From NCBI RefSeq assembly GCF_000143535.2, contig NC_037314.1:2294001-2358000 (forward strand): 64,000 nucleotides of DNA, given 5' to 3'. A model generated the notes under the pieces. That model did no database searches. It saw only the letters and a program-made list of their open reading frames with translations, and was not told where the DNA came from. The position numbers were made by a program, and so were the translations under genes. Each line of letters starts with the position of its first letter. Position 1 is the first letter of the stretch. The DNA is from Botrytis cinerea B05.10. Its lineage: Eukaryota; Ascomycota; Leotiomycetes; Helotiales; Sclerotiniaceae. This document shows positions 11,069 through 23,368 of this stretch, piece by piece.

Positions 11069-14000
11069 TTATTGAGATAAGTTATGGTCTCTCCCGTTGA
11101 AACGCTCAGGTTCTTCTCCTCTATTGATGTCAATACTCTTGCCCCGTGGGGATAGGGCTGAAGAACTGATGTTATGTGGGCGGTCGCCAGGCGGACTTTT
11201 ATTACGTTCACGCTCAGCATCCTTCTCCCTACTCTCATCCCGCTTCTCTCGCATCTTGCTTTTGATCCACCCCAGGGGGCCCCTTCTCTCCTCGGGCGCA
11301 ACAGATCCACTATCATTGCTGGACATAATCTGGGCATGGGGCAATCCCGAGTCAGGGCCGAGAGGCATAGTATCGCCAGTGAAACTCTTTCGAGGTCTGC
11401 CTGAGCTGCCTACGGAACTTGAACTCGCGCCGGCACCACTATCTGACCCGTTTTTGTTTGGACTTAGTGAAGCTCCCAGTGTGTTTGAGTCATCCCTACG
11501 TCGTGAAAGACGCCACATTGAACGCCTTTCCCTTGCCTCAGCGAGAGCAGGATCTTCTCCATGATCAAGATCCGATTGGTCATTGAAAGATGAGTGAGAA
11601 TGTAAGGAAGATACGGGTGATATGACGGGGCGCAAGGTTCTATCGGATGGATGGTGAGGATCCTCTGGTCGCATAGGTGTAAAATGAGGAGGTTGTTCAG
11701 CACGCGGGGTTTCTGTAGCAGGAGGTGTAGCCTGAGTATTGGACAATATCGGATTCAATGTCGACAAATGTTCTAAGTGAGGATGCTCTGCATGATCCGA
11801 GTTGCCGCGAGATGCATGGAGGCCCGGGGAGATTGAAGATGATCGCCCATTCAAAGAATTTGTCGAGCTCTGAGCGCTAAGATTTGAGCTTCCTGGAACA
11901 CGCTTTTTCCTCAGCTTGTTGGGCTGTCGTCTATCGGCACTTTCCGTAGGTGATCTCTGAAACAGGTTTGAGACAATTCTAGATGGAGTAGAGACCTCAG
12001 GAGAGCGCTCGTTGGATTCGGGAATCAGCCGCTCTTGGCTGGTCACAGTATGGGCCGAATCGGCGAGACTTGGTTCGGTAGTCGTGTTGAGTGCTAAAGC
12101 TGGAGATGACGGAGATATGTGGCCAGGAGATGGAGGAAGCGCGGGTGAAAGGCCTCGAGGACCATTAGAACGATTAGCAGTAAGGCCAGCTGGAGACGGT
12201 GAGGGTGGGCCAGAATTTTTATTCATTCGAGATGATGGCAATCCAGGAGATTTCTTTGAAGGTACAGTGTTGCTTCGATGAACACCACCGCTAGATGAAG
12301 AAGTAAGTGCAATACCATAAGCTGGACTTGCCGGGCTGGGTGCACCATTTGACTGTCGCGAATGACGGGACGAGACAGAGACATTACGTCGAATGCCGCC
12401 GAACTTGCGCACGCTATCAGCTCCAGCGCTAGCATTTGAGGAAGATCTTCCAATTGCGGTCTTCGATCTACCAGGTGTAGTGGGAGTTCCTGGGGGAGGG
12501 GTGCCGTGCTCCACCTCATTCAAAGTCTGCTCATCCGCTGCTGTACCTCTCATCCCAATTAGGAAATGATCTTGATTCTCAATCAAGAAAATCAGTACGT
12601 CTTGACTTAGACGATATTCTGCAGGTGCCATGTCATGTTCCGGATGTGAGAGCATACCAGGTTGAAAGATGGCTGCGAGGTTGACTGCTGTCATTCTATT
12701 TTCATCCGATTTTGAGGCAAAAACTGCTAGAAGATCGAGAATGTATAGTAGTAGCTGACGATTCAAAGGTGGCAATTCAGTGATCAGTTGTTGGTAAGTA
12801 ATAATGGCCTTATTGACATCAAAATTGTCGGAAAATTGGGGGCTCCCATCACTGTCGCCAACTGCTGCCATAGTATGACCTCTTAAAGGCTCTCTAAATC
12901 GCGAATATAAATCAAGCGGAACAATTGGTTCTGGTAGTAAATTAAGATATCTTCGTAACACGTTTGCCGCATCATGAACTGTGTAACCAGCCCAATCAAG
13001 GCCTTTTCCATAACGATCAGGAGAATCAAAAATTGTTTTTAATTCTTTAATGCGCTTTTCCGAGCCACTGAGCCGGAAGATTCCCTCAACATTGGTTGCT
13101 GTTCGGATAGCTGTCAGCCAAACATCAAAACAACACCTCGATTCAAGAAACACACCTTTCTCTTTCAAATAAACTCCACACTTTGCAACCACTATTGGTA
13201 CATAACCATATATGTAGCTCTGTCCTTGGGCGTCGACAAGGGAGATGGCCACATTTGCATATGCAATACTCTGTCGCAAAGGTACACCAAATATACCTGT
13301 TGGTTGGGATTCTGGAGTTTCTTTTGTCAGTTTTGATTTTATCATTGTTACCAATTTTAACAAGCTGAATTTTATGTGATGATAACGACAGAAGATGAGC
13401 AAATGTTGACTTCTGCTTAGAGAGTTGGTGCTTTGCTGCTTTATATAATGGCTGTGATTGTTTTGAACACGGATTTTGGAACGCTGCTTAGCTGCTATGT
13501 CCTTGGACAGTTTTTTGCTGAAAGAACTTCTCTTTCTTCGTTTTATGCCACTTGTTGTTTGGGGGTGTCTGTTTTCATAGTTGGAATTGTGCTGAGGATT
13601 GACCATCAAAATATGTTTTCCAGACACTAAACTGGAAGATGACGGCCAGAGAATACTCCTAGATTTATACTCATGAAGAGACTGTGCATGCCCTGTGAAA
13701 GTTGTTGTACTTGATTGTGTCTTTGTCGCCAATTCGTCTGCTTCTGGGTTTGTGTCTGTCGCAAACTCTGGAGTGCCGTCTACTATTGATGTATTGTTGT
13801 CCATTGGATTCTCCTTGAATAGAGGATCCAAATTTCTCGGCAGATTGGAAACAAAATTGGCATACAGAGAATGGCCCAGATCCTCACTCTGTTTCTGGGC
13901 CTTCAACAAAAGAAACTTTGGGGGGTCTTTACCAGTACTGGGTTCCTGAGTCCTAGCAGGAGGCCGAAATGTCTTCCACCAGCTCTTCAAACTCTGCTTC

Positions 14001-14092
14001 GTTGGGGGAGATGCGGCTTGTTGTATGGGGGCGGGTTGAGGGCTCGAAAAGGGCTGGTGTGTAGTCGAAGAAGTTGAATGATCAGACAACAT
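11069..14092 (-). CDS. RhoGAP-domain protein (Sac7/Bag7-like)
   Basis: The frame of 1007 codons contains one in-frame intron at 13099-13155 (GTGTGT donor, ACAG acceptor; 57 bp). Its removal joins YLKEK to ATNVEGIFRLSGSEKR and gives 988 aa. The RhoGAP domain spans about residues 266-490: GIFGVPLRQSI leads in, the arginine finger is in EGIFRLSGS (R321 after splicing), and PPLNRQLLLYILDLLAVFAS is the conserved helix. The N-terminus (SLKSWWKTFRPP) and a long Ser/Pro-rich C-terminal tail are predicted disordered. Proteins of this form stimulate GTP hydrolysis by Rho1-type GTPases in wall integrity and polarity. Residues about 60-265 are open but poorly conserved in appearance, so a further in-frame intron or a later start cannot be excluded. 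Confidence 0.88.
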   Translation of the reverse strand: MLSDHSTSSTTHQPFSSPQPAPIQQAASPPTKQSLKSWWKTFRPPARTQEPSTGKDPPKFLLLKAQKQSEDLGHSLYANFVSNLPRNLDPLFKENPMDNNTSIVDGTPEFATDTNPEADELATKTQSSTTTFTGHAQSLHEYKSRSILWPSSSSLVSGKHILMVNPQHNSNYENRHPQTTSGIKRRKRSSFSKKLSKDIAAKQRSKIRVQNNHSHYIKQQSTNSLSRSQHLLIFCRYHHIKFSLLKLVTMIKSKLTKETPESQPTGIFGVPLRQSIAYANVAISLVDAQGQSYIYGYVPIVVAKCGVYLKEKGVFLESRCCFDVWLTAIRTATNVEGIFRLSGSEKRIKELKTIFDSPDRYGKGLDWAGYTVHDAANVLRRYLNLLPEPIVPLDLYSRFREPLRGHTMAAVGDSDGSPQFSDNFDVNKAIITYQQLITELPPLNRQLLLYILDLLAVFASKSDENRMTAVNLAAIFQPGMLSHPEHDMAPAEYRLSQDVLIFLIENQDHFLIGMRGTAADEQTLNEVEHGTPPPGTPTTPGRSKTAIGRSSSNASAGADSVRKFGGIRRNVSVSSRHSRQSNGAPSPASPAYGIALTSSSSGGVHRSNTVPSKKSPGLPSSRMNKNSGPPSPSPAGLTANRSNGPRGLSPALPPSPGHISPSSPALALNTTTEPSLADSAHTVTSQERLIPESNERSPEVSTPSRIVSNLFQRSPTESADRRQPNKLRKKRVPGSSNLSAQSSTNSLNGRSSSISPGLHASRGNSDHAEHPHLEHLSTLNPILSNTQATPPATETPRAEQPPHFTPMRPEDPHHPSDRTLRPVISPVSSLHSHSSFNDQSDLDHGEDPALAEARERRSMWRLSRRRDDSNTLGASLSPNKNGSDSGAGASSSSVGSSGRPRKSFTGDTMPLGPDSGLPHAQIMSSNDSGSVAPEERRGPLGWIKSKMREKRDESREKDAERERNKSPPGDRPHNISSSALSPRGKSIDINRGEEPERFNGRDHNLSQ

Positions 14093-16215
14093 ACTGGAAT
14101 TGTTCGGTCAGATCTGCTGATCGTCCAGACAATACACGAATGATAACTCCAGCGATAATTGATGTCGCAAGGGACCTCGAGGCCCGGCAAGTCTGCGGGG
14201 AGACACAGGAAGCAGAATTCACTTTTCGCACTAAGTGGAAATATCTATATTGATGGTTCGGATGGGCTGAGAGAATAGAGGAAGTGTTCTGATTAGGTTC
14301 CGATCGGTCGTAATTGAGAATGAAGATGCATGCGACAGCAATGATAGGTATTGTTGATGTGGGTACAGCGATTGTTTGTGGGGATTGTGTTGCTGGAGGG
14401 GCTTATTTCTATTTGCGACGCGACCGGGTCTCTCAAGCAAGTCTAGCTGGCAATGTAAGGTTTGGGGCTCTGCAAAAGCAAGAGGAATTAAGGTCGGAGG
14501 TGAGGGATCTAGTTATTAGCAAAACAAACAAGTTGTTGCAAGACGATAAATCCGTAGAGTTGCTGATAATGGTTGAAAATATCAAGGAACAGTCGAGGTG
14601 GTGGTTGATTTGAAGTGAAAGAGTTTGGACAGTAGAAACTTAACGAGTGGAGAGTGACGCTAAGAAGTGCAGTACATTTGAATGTAAGTGCATCGTATGG
14701 GTATGGTGTATGGTGTATGGTGGGTGTGTGGTGGGTGTATGGTCTATGGTCTATGGTCGATGGTCTACGGTCTATGGTCGATGGCCTAGTCGTGTAAATA
14801 GTGGTACAGGTACAGTAGTGGCATTGCAAGCTTTCACTCAAACTCTGCCCTGCTGACCCATGGAAACAGAGGGCAGTACGCATGCAATTGCAATATTGAA
14901 GACAACGTCAGACTTTCAAATGGCTGTTTATTTGTCGAATAAAGTTTCCAATGCGGTGGAAGGTTTGAAATTTCCAATCCATACAAGGGAATCCCCAGCG
15001 CAGGAATCACGAGTCAAAGTCATCTCCGGCACATGTTTTGACGCAGAGAAAGAATTATCTTCTGCAGAAGCTACTCGGAAGTTTCATTATACTATCATGT
15101 TAATGAACTACAGCTTTGTTCAGAAAAGTAGGTCCTGATTGATCTACCAATTATTCACCCTGTTTTGCGAGACAGGATTAGAGTAGCGAACAAGATCTGG
15201 ACTTTTTAGGTCTGGAGGTCTTATAGAGGGTCATGGCCAGTGAGTACATCCGTCTATAATTAGATGAAATATTTGGTCACCCTCTTGCCTGGTAGACTCT
15301 TCAGATGCCTACGAAAAACGGGAATACATGAGCTGGCAAAACATCGTTAACATCACCTACCGCCTGCCCAGCACTCTGTATACTCCCAGCCATATCCAGG
15401 GCAGCCAAAACAAAGTGATTGGAAAAGACGGATGAACCCTTAATACAAGTAACATATAGGAGTTCCTGCATCAGCCAGTTCCTGTATCCGTCTACGAATA
15501 GACTTTCTTGCTCTTCTTTCAGGCAGGTCAGTGTTGAAGCCAGTACCTTAATAAGTCATTGAGTGAGAACAAGCCCTCCCTCCGTAGGTACTTGTAGTCA
15601 TTACCCCCATGGTTCCCCCATTGCTCCAGTTGCTTGGTCCTTTTGCATTGTACTCTCATGCATCAATTTAGGATGCAATGCGAAATGACTTGGTGATTGT
15701 TTAGGTATAGTGGCCTGCTTCTAGTATCTCCAAAGATGATCTTCATTTCATGTATAAAGAGAGAAGAGGACATGGCACAAGCACATTTACTGGGCTCCTT
15801 CAGCAATTGACTAACAAACGTAACATACTTTGTCTAACTGCTGTACCTGTTCTCTCTTCCGAAGAGACTGGACAAAATATAATTAGTGTTCGAATGTCAA
15901 TAAGTGAAGAAAGGAAATTGTGAGATCAGATCCCAAAGTTACTATGCATCAACAAAGAAATTCGTGCAGGGGCCACAATCTGCCTCGGATAAAAGTTATC
16001 AAGCCCCGACATTAACCGATCCAATGAGCAGAGCTCTCACTATTTACCTTGCTAAAAGCCTTTCAATTTGGATAGCTTCCAAGAACCTACCCAGTATACA
16101 GAAGAGTTTATCAGCCTCATCCATCAGCCTTGACAAGTCTTTCTCATAAATTTGAGCATCTCAATAAATCAGTCAAACTTCTCAATCTCGCCCACACATA
16201 TTTCAGATCATCATC
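14093..16215. other. Divergent spacer between RhoGAP and tim9
   Basis: This spacer should contain the promoters of both flanking genes. Frames of 60-99 codons on the plus strand (14314-14613, 14860-15138, 15904-16149) have no recognisable domain and are not called. A degenerate heptamer-like repeat sits at about 14697-14787. The last 80 bp before 16216 are C/T-rich like a leader. Confidence 0.5.
14697..14787 (+). repeat. Degenerate TATGGTC/TATGGTG repeat
   Basis: Units of 7-10 bp around TATGGT(C/G) recur about ten times (gtatggtgtatggtg, then ctatggtctatggtcgatgg) without coding meaning. Confidence 0.8.
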
Positions 16216-17160
16216 ATGGAAGGGTGAGTAACAAAGCTCTTCGGCCTTTTAAAAACTCTCCCAATCCAATTTCCTAACTATGCACAAACAGACTCACCCC
16301 CTCAGAGCAAAGAGAATTCCAAAGTCGCATGGAAAGAAAGCAAATGAAGGAATTCATGGGCGTAAGTTAATATTTTTCACACATATTCACCTCCGCATGG
16401 TCAAGTACGAAACCTTCCAAATATTCCAAGCGGGGAAAACACAGCAGAGATAATACGAGGATTGCGCATTATACCCCGCGTCGCATTTTCCCAGTCCACG
16501 CTGCCCACCCAGTTGAACAAAATTCTACAAATCTCAATTGAATTTGCATCGAATATGCTACCGCCAAAAGTTCTCTCTTCGCCTAGAGTGGTAGCCTGCG
16601 GGCACCTTTCGATCCAGCATCTTCACTCCGCTGGACCGCTACATCAATCCTCGCAGCTCTCATGAAGCTCCATTACTTATGCGAATCATATTGGGATCTT
16701 GGAACTATCTTATGGCCACTCTACCCATGGCGAATACAAAAAGATTTCCAAGATGCAAGCACTCATAGCATTGCCAGAATGGCAATTGGCTAGCGCCCAG
16801 CCAATAAGCTTTTCAACAGCAGATTTGGAGAGTTCCAAATCCTCTATCCCCGAATCGTTCCCAATATCTCGCACTCCATATACCTTCCTATCATTAGCAC
16901 AAATCTCCCCCTCATTCCCCTCATATCCATTCCAAACCCCCAACTAACAACCCCATCCCCCACAGATGTTCTCCAACCTCGTAACCCACTGCTTCGACTC
17001 TTGCGTCGACGATTTCTCAACCAAATCCCTCATCGCCCGCGAAACCGGTTGCGTCTCCCGCTGCGTTCAAAAATTCATGGCAGGAAGTGAACGCATCGGT
17101 CAAAGATTCCAGGAACAACAAGCACAGATGATGAGTCAGCCTCCTCCTGGGTCGAGGTAA
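16216..17160 (+). CDS. tim9: Mitochondrial intermembrane-space chaperone Tim9
   Basis: There are three exons: 16216-16223 (only 8 bp), 16292-16361 and 16966-17160. The introns start GTGAGT and GTAAGT and end with CAG. The product is 90 aa, starting [13 protein letters not shown]. It has the twin CX3C motif of small TIMs: CFDSC and CVSRC, with the spacing between them of the Tim9 class ([14 protein letters not shown]). The conserved C-terminal [13 protein letters not shown] is typical of Tim9. With Tim10 it forms the hexamer that escorts hydrophobic precursors across the intermembrane space to TIM22. The C-terminal tail SQPPPGSR is fungus-like. The second intron is 604 bp, about ten times the usual size in this window. 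The gene converges on NUP188, with about 430 bp between stop codons. Confidence 0.95.
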
Positions 17161-17593
17161 ATCTGTTCTTCTGGTCTGGCGATATAGATAGTGGGAGGGG
17201 GAGGTGAAAAAATGGGGTTGTACGATAGATATTTGAGGATGGAGTCGATGTTGAAGGAAAATATCGATATGAATATGAACGCCCGCATTACAGATGCTGG
17301 AAATGAAAATTTATGAGGAGCTTATTGTCTAAAAAAAGATAATGTGTGGATAGTACATGAAGGATAAAAACTCGGAATTCTCCTCTTCAATCAGTCGGAA
17401 AATTTCCCCTGGACTTTTAACGAAGATCACTCTACGATGCAAAAGACTGTCAATCTATAGACGTCATATCCTGATTTTTCTTCTCATTGATACAAAAAAT
17501 TAATTGTGCATGTTCTAGTATTCAGCATATCTCTCAAAAACAGAAATAACGCCACTCTCATACATCATTCACTTCCTGTTCCTCCCATTCTAC
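17161..17593. other. Convergent spacer, 3' ends of tim9 and NUP188
   Basis: This is an A/T-rich stretch of about 430 bp with no frame of note. It presumably holds both 3' UTRs. Confidence 0.5.
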
Positions 17594-20500
17594 TCATGGA
17601 TCACCCCCACTAATCACATCCCTGATTCCCATCATCTCAAGCACCACCTTTTCCTCCAATCGATCCAAACATCCCATCGCCCCCGCCTTACTAGCCTCTA
17701 TTTTCTTCCCCCTCCACTCCAAATCCTTATCACCCATCGGCACTATCCTCTCTCTCAAGACCGCTCGGCTCCCTAACCAAAACTCAACATTCTCTGCCAC
17801 CGCGCCCAAATCCCAATCTACTTCTGGCACCACCTGTATTCCCTGTAACTGCTCTCTAAATCCATTCAAAATGTAGACGATAAGAGCTAGGGAGTGAACT
17901 TCGGAAGCTGTAGATAAACAAAGATGTTTTGGGGTTGATATCGAAGTGGTGCGCGAGGATTCGGGTGCATCAAATGCAGCTGTCGATTGAGCGAGAAGAT
18001 GAGGGAATTGGTTTAGAAAGAGCGCGACTTCTGTGGCGATGGATGCTCCGACTGAATGAAGGAGATTGAGGATTAAAGGAAGGATGCCGCGGACCCAGAT
18101 GTTGTAGCAGCGTTGGATGCCGGCGCCGTCAGCAAATGGAGATACATTTCCACGGCGCAGATAAGTAGTTATGCTTGCGGAGCTGACCTGGCCGAGAACG
18201 CCATCAACGGCTAACTGTTCAGCCATGGTTGGCATACTTGAGAGTTCCAGGAGAAAGATAATGCTCAGTTCGCCATAGATGGGATCACCATTTATCGCAA
18301 TTTGGTCAGACCAGGAGAAGAGTGTACTAGCGATACGAGGGGTCTTGCAATTAGCCATGATATTCACGATTTGTGAGTGATGGAACTCGATGCCTGGTAT
18401 CCGGAGACAGGCCTGCAAGAGACCTGTGATGAGGGCGATGTCTTCTGGAGATGACTCTTCATGATTGTCATGAATGATATGAGCCAGATCACTGAAGCCC
18501 CCAGCAATTACACGTTCTATCACGTCGACAATCATGTAGATATCTGCTGTCGACTCCGATTCCAGTTGTTGTTTTCGTGTAGAGACCCTGGGGTCAATAT
18601 CTCCGACGTTATTGTCTTCAGCGTGGACTCGTAAAGCCAGGAATAAAATTTTGAGGAGCAGTCTATAATATGGACCATCTCCTGTTGCAATTGCAATCGC
18701 AAAGCTTTTGTCCAAGGTCCGGATTGTCTCCCATACTATTTTGAGAAGGTCCTTCATCTTAGGGCACCTTGGATTTGCTTCTACCAACCGTTGGCAGGCA
18801 ACAAGCGCAAAGTCTGCACGTGTTTGAAGTAATCGTGAAAATATCTTTTCTGTTTGCGGACTTTGTGCGTTTGAGGCGAGGCACTTAAGAGCAGCATCGG
18901 CAAGCGTCTCTTGGTGATCGGATTCCTTGGTTATATTGCTGGTTAATTCAACGGCAAGAATTTTCCAAGCGTTTAATAGAGCCTAAAATTGTTAGATTTA
19001 ACCTTGGGATTGGAGCAGAGTTTACTTACCACTTGGGCATCAACCAAAGACAGGTTGATGTTAGCACTTGCAAGCTCGAATTTATAACCATCATTTCTAC
19101 GTCCTATCCAAGCTACATCAGAACGGAGCATTTGGTCAAGTAGATGCAGATCGTAAAAATAGTTCTCGCCAAAATTGCGATCTTCTAGATCCGTCTTCTT
19201 GAAACTCTGGAGACTAGTTCGAGCATACTTGGCATCGAAGTTTTTCTTGAGGTTGCCATGGAGAGATGCATTGTAGGTAGGAAGCCCCCCTGCATTTTCA
19301 TAGTAATAATTCAGCTTGGGCATGAGATCTCTTGCAATTGAAGGTTTGCCTGTTTGTCTAGAATGGAAGAGGTGCATTGCAAGAATCTCGGCAATGTAAG
19401 CCGCAATTCGAGTACGATAGCAAGCCTTGATTGCTGGCTCGCTCTTAGACGAGACTTGAATAGGTTTCAGGGTGCTGATGTAATTTGAGAGATAATTGAT
19501 GAAGCCTGTGCTAGATTCTAACTCGTGCATAGTCCAGGGCCAGAAATTCTGTGCCAATGAGACGAATTCTAACATCATCAAAGCTTCTGAATCCGGAATG
19601 TCTCCGATTTGTGAGAGGTTGTCGAGGGCTGTGAGAAGAAGAGGTTTTGGGGATGAAGATTTGGCAACGTCGGGGTTTTTCTTTTTTAATGCGTCTCTCG
19701 GCGTTTTGCCTGTGAGAACATAATTCGCAAACCATTGTTGTCGACTGCTCATTATCATCGACAGAAAATGCCAAATTGATCCAACATTTTCATCTCTAGT
19801 TAAAGGTGTATCCAAATCTGACACGACATTAAGGAAGTTCTTCGAAGTCTTCGCGCCTAGATAACCTAAGAGGGAAGGTGGTTCTGAGGTACTGCTCGAA
19901 GCGCTGACAATCATCGCCTCGAACAATTTTATGACAGGAGTACGATAGCTATCATTTACGGCATATAGTCGTGCGATGAGTGGTGCAGCAGTGAATAGCT
20001 GTGTCTCTAGATGTGATGGCTTTTCTAATAATGCGCTTATTCGAAGAAGTTGCCTGGAGAATTTAAGTGCCGCTTTCACGCCCCCAGCCACTAACAGTGA
20101 TCGATTAGTATACATTGTGGTAGAACGGGTATTGAAGCCGTAAAATAAGGTGCGAAGAATGGGTCCAAATCTCATAGGGCCAGAAGACTTGGACAGATAG
20201 CTATCAACAATATGCATGGCAGCCGGGCTTAAAGCACTCATGATTGGAAGAGCAGGGTCATGATGATCTTTGGAACCTCTACCGAGATCTAACTTTGAAC
20301 GAGAGTCCAACTGTGGCAGTTCTTCTGGATCACCCTGGATTCCGAAAGAATACGTAAGCATTTTTTCGAAAGAAGACATGATTGTCTTTGTAAGTTGGAG
20401 TTGATCGCTGGGTTGGTCAAACTGCCAGGTGTACGAGCTTTCTAGTACCTCCGTCAGGTATCGAGTAAAGTGAAGAAGAACTTCAGAGAGGACTTTATCA

Positions 20501-23368
20501 GCAACGCGAACATTATGTTCCTCGACCTCGCTAAACCGAGCTGGAGCCACAGTTACTTTGCGGTTTCTCGCGATAGCATTTACTGCGAAATCATTGACCA
20601 GTGCCTCAAAGAGTCGAGTGCACGATACGAGGAATGAATACCTTCCAGATATAACTTCGACCCTGCCAATGATACTAGCGAGTTTACCGCCACCACCGCG
20701 GCCATCGGATAGAAGCCCACTACGTCCAATAAGAGGCCACACTCTTCCAGGCGAAAACAAAAGCAAAGCATGTAAATATTGTATGCAGCTGATTAAGATA
20801 TCGAGGGAGGCGTCAGAACTAGATTCGCTCGATTGCCTTTGCAATTCTTGTTCAAAGATAGCAGATATAACGAGAGTAATATCTCTGTTCCGATTTAACG
20901 CCGAACTTGCAACCTGGAAGAATTCGGTAGCGTCATTTTGAATTTGCTCTGCCTCTTTGTCTGACCTGGATAGGGCTAGAAGGCCCGTCGCAAATGTTCC
21001 AATGATGTCAGCAACAGTCTCAGAGTCCGCTCCCATGCCGGTAGTAGCGTCATATTCTTCGCCCGCGACTAGATATGTTTCTAGCAATTTACCGTAATAC
21101 CTCATACCGCGATAATGGTGGGCAAGGTGGACTACTTTTGGATCATTTTCGACTATCACAACACCAGGCGTTCTAGCTGGAATTTGTAGATCGCCGTTGG
21201 CTGCTGCCAGTACTAAAGCCTGTCCCTGGTTCCCATTATCTATCAAAAGTCTTCTGCTGACACCACGCCCTCGAGGCTCAAACATGGAAAGGCCCCTAGT
21301 CAGTTGAATAGAATTATTGTTATGCTCTTCTTGAACTGTCTCATAATCGGCGTATTGATATGGTAACAGGTATGTAAAGGTTGGTCGAGAGTCCAGTAAT
21401 GGAAAGATGGACTCATGGACTCCTCCATCAGCGTCATGCAAATATGCCAAAGAGCGAACAAGGGTTTGAAAAGGAGGAGCTTCCCAAGGATAGCGCATAC
21501 TAGCATTTTGCCAAAACTCGCGAACCAATCCTACGTCAGTAACAAAATAGGATATTGGCTCAAACTCGCTTTCAACATTTCGTAGATCAACAAAATCCCA
21601 ATATTGCTGTCCCCCATCCATGACAGAAACCACGGTTTGCAATGTTTGGGCATTGTAACCAACGTCAGGCGCACTTGCCTTCATGAGCTCTAATATTGCG
21701 ATTCTCAAACTTGAACCAAGTTGGGGCATGAAAGCTGCATCATAAGTGTCACCAAGCGTCCGTGAAATGTTTGCTAGTACTTCGAAAACACGACTGTCGT
21801 TTACAGCGCTTAAAGCTAAATAATCGACAAGTTCGTCCGTGACTTTGATTGTTGTGAGTACGCCTTCATAGGCATCGGGGGCGAGTATAGGCTCCGACCC
21901 AATCGGCAATGGTTCGTCGTTATATTCATCGTTATCACTGAGACCCTCGTGTCGTCGGCGCTGAAGTTTCTCTCGAAGATCGACACGAACTTTGATATGT
22001 TTTAAAATAACGCTCCAGGTAAGGACTGCGGGGCCAGCCGTTATGTAGTTCGCGGACGCTGCTTCGCTGAGTATTTGGTGAAGTTTAATAATTGCAGTTT
22101 GGTTTAATAACCATGGCTTATTCGGACCCTCAGCCAAATCAGCAGGTGCTAAATCTTTCGATGGTCTCTCGAGAAATATTAAACAACTATCGACGTTAAG
22201 TATGGCAAATGTTATGATGGCGCTAATAGTCTGTAAGGGTAGAGCAACAGCTTGAAGAGTTGGGTGAAGCTGTGGTGTCTGGTCAGTAATGAGCATGTCA
22301 GAGTATGAACCACAAACGTACCATTCCCATCTCGTCCAAGAACTTAAATTTGCTAATGAAATCAAACCATTCAAGCACCAGGTCTGAGTGAGAGATATCA
22401 AGCGCTGTGTCAGAAGAAAATATGTAATAAAATATAGTCTCCATCATGTGGGTAGCCTCAATGATTTGATTACTTGCCCACTCAAGCTCAAGTTCATCTC
22501 GTCCATCACCCTCCAAGGACCACCCGCTACCCTCACTTTTCGCATCGAATAATTTTGTAAGTCCTGCATCAATAGATTTTACCAGTTCCACCATACGACT
22601 CTGAGATGCGCCCGAACTTTTCCACCTGCCTAACAATTCTATATGTAGACCCTCGTACCAGTCGTCTAATGGAGTAATCGGTGTGGGCGAAAGTCTGGGT
22701 CGTTGAATTATTAATGTAAGGCATTTCCAGAAAAAGCGTCGCTCTGATAGGTAGATGCTGAGCATTCGCACACGTCGATTCCTCTGCCTTTCTTCTTCTG
22801 ATGGCGCGAGCTCCGCTTGAGTGCCAATGAAAGAACCAGCGGAGATCAAATTCGTAGATTTTTTGTTGCCAAAGGCATCTTGGAGACTGATCAACTCTTC
22901 TTCTGATAGCTTCCCCAAAAGTTGCGCATATGCTCGCGATTGATGTTCTTGCACAACGAGTCTAAGAGCGGTAACCTCGTCGATTGTGACCATTCCACTC
23001 AGCCATAGTGCATCCTCCGATACCTTGCTAACGTCATAATCTGCGGAAGTATGGTCGGCGTTGATTGGGGCAGCTTTTGATTTGAATTCGGCTTTCGTCT
23101 CGTTGGTGGGTTCTGGAAAGGCAGCGACCGGGTTGGAAAGTAAAGATAGTACTTTGGGCTCTTTGAAGAACTTCTCAAGTGTTATTTGGGCTCCATTTTC
23201 TTCGATATCTAAAAGGGCAAAGAATGCCGTCTCCCAAGAGCTATTGGAAGATTAGCAGAATGTCAATTGGGATGGATATTGTGAATACTACACTTACATC
23301 AATATTTCTTCTCCCTTCAAACATCTACCCAGATCAGGAAAATAGCTAGCCTCTGGAATTGGGACCAT
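17594..23368 (-). CDS. NUP188: Nucleoporin Nup188
   Basis: Four exons on the reverse strand, 23298-23368, 22322-23240, 19030-22269 and 17594-18982, join in phase to give 1872 aa. Introns are short (51-57 bp) with GTAAGT, GTACGT and GTAAGT donors. The N-terminus reads MVPIPEASYFPDLGRCLKG, then SWETAFFALLDIEENGAQIT, and further on EDALWLSGMVTIDEVTALRL. This layout and the total length match fungal Nup188 (Chaetomium about 1858 aa) better than the related Nup192. The protein is an all-helical solenoid scaffold of the inner ring of the nuclear pore, binding Nic96. Separate frames at 17594-18787, 18973-22401 and 22298-22993 are fragments of this one gene. The start is chosen because the short first exon supplies the conserved N-terminus and the ATG is the first in frame. 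The Nup188-versus-Nup192 assignment rests on memory of family sequences. Confidence 0.88.

Noticed and set aside
14314..15138. Plus-strand frames of 99 and 92 codons upstream of tim9
   Set aside because: No recognisable motif, weak start context and position within the RhoGAP promoter side. They could be small genes, but nothing supports it.
17594..22993. Three separate NUP188-region frames treated as three genes
   Set aside because: Splice sites join them in phase into one 1872-aa protein, and one frame begins at a TTG inside an exon.
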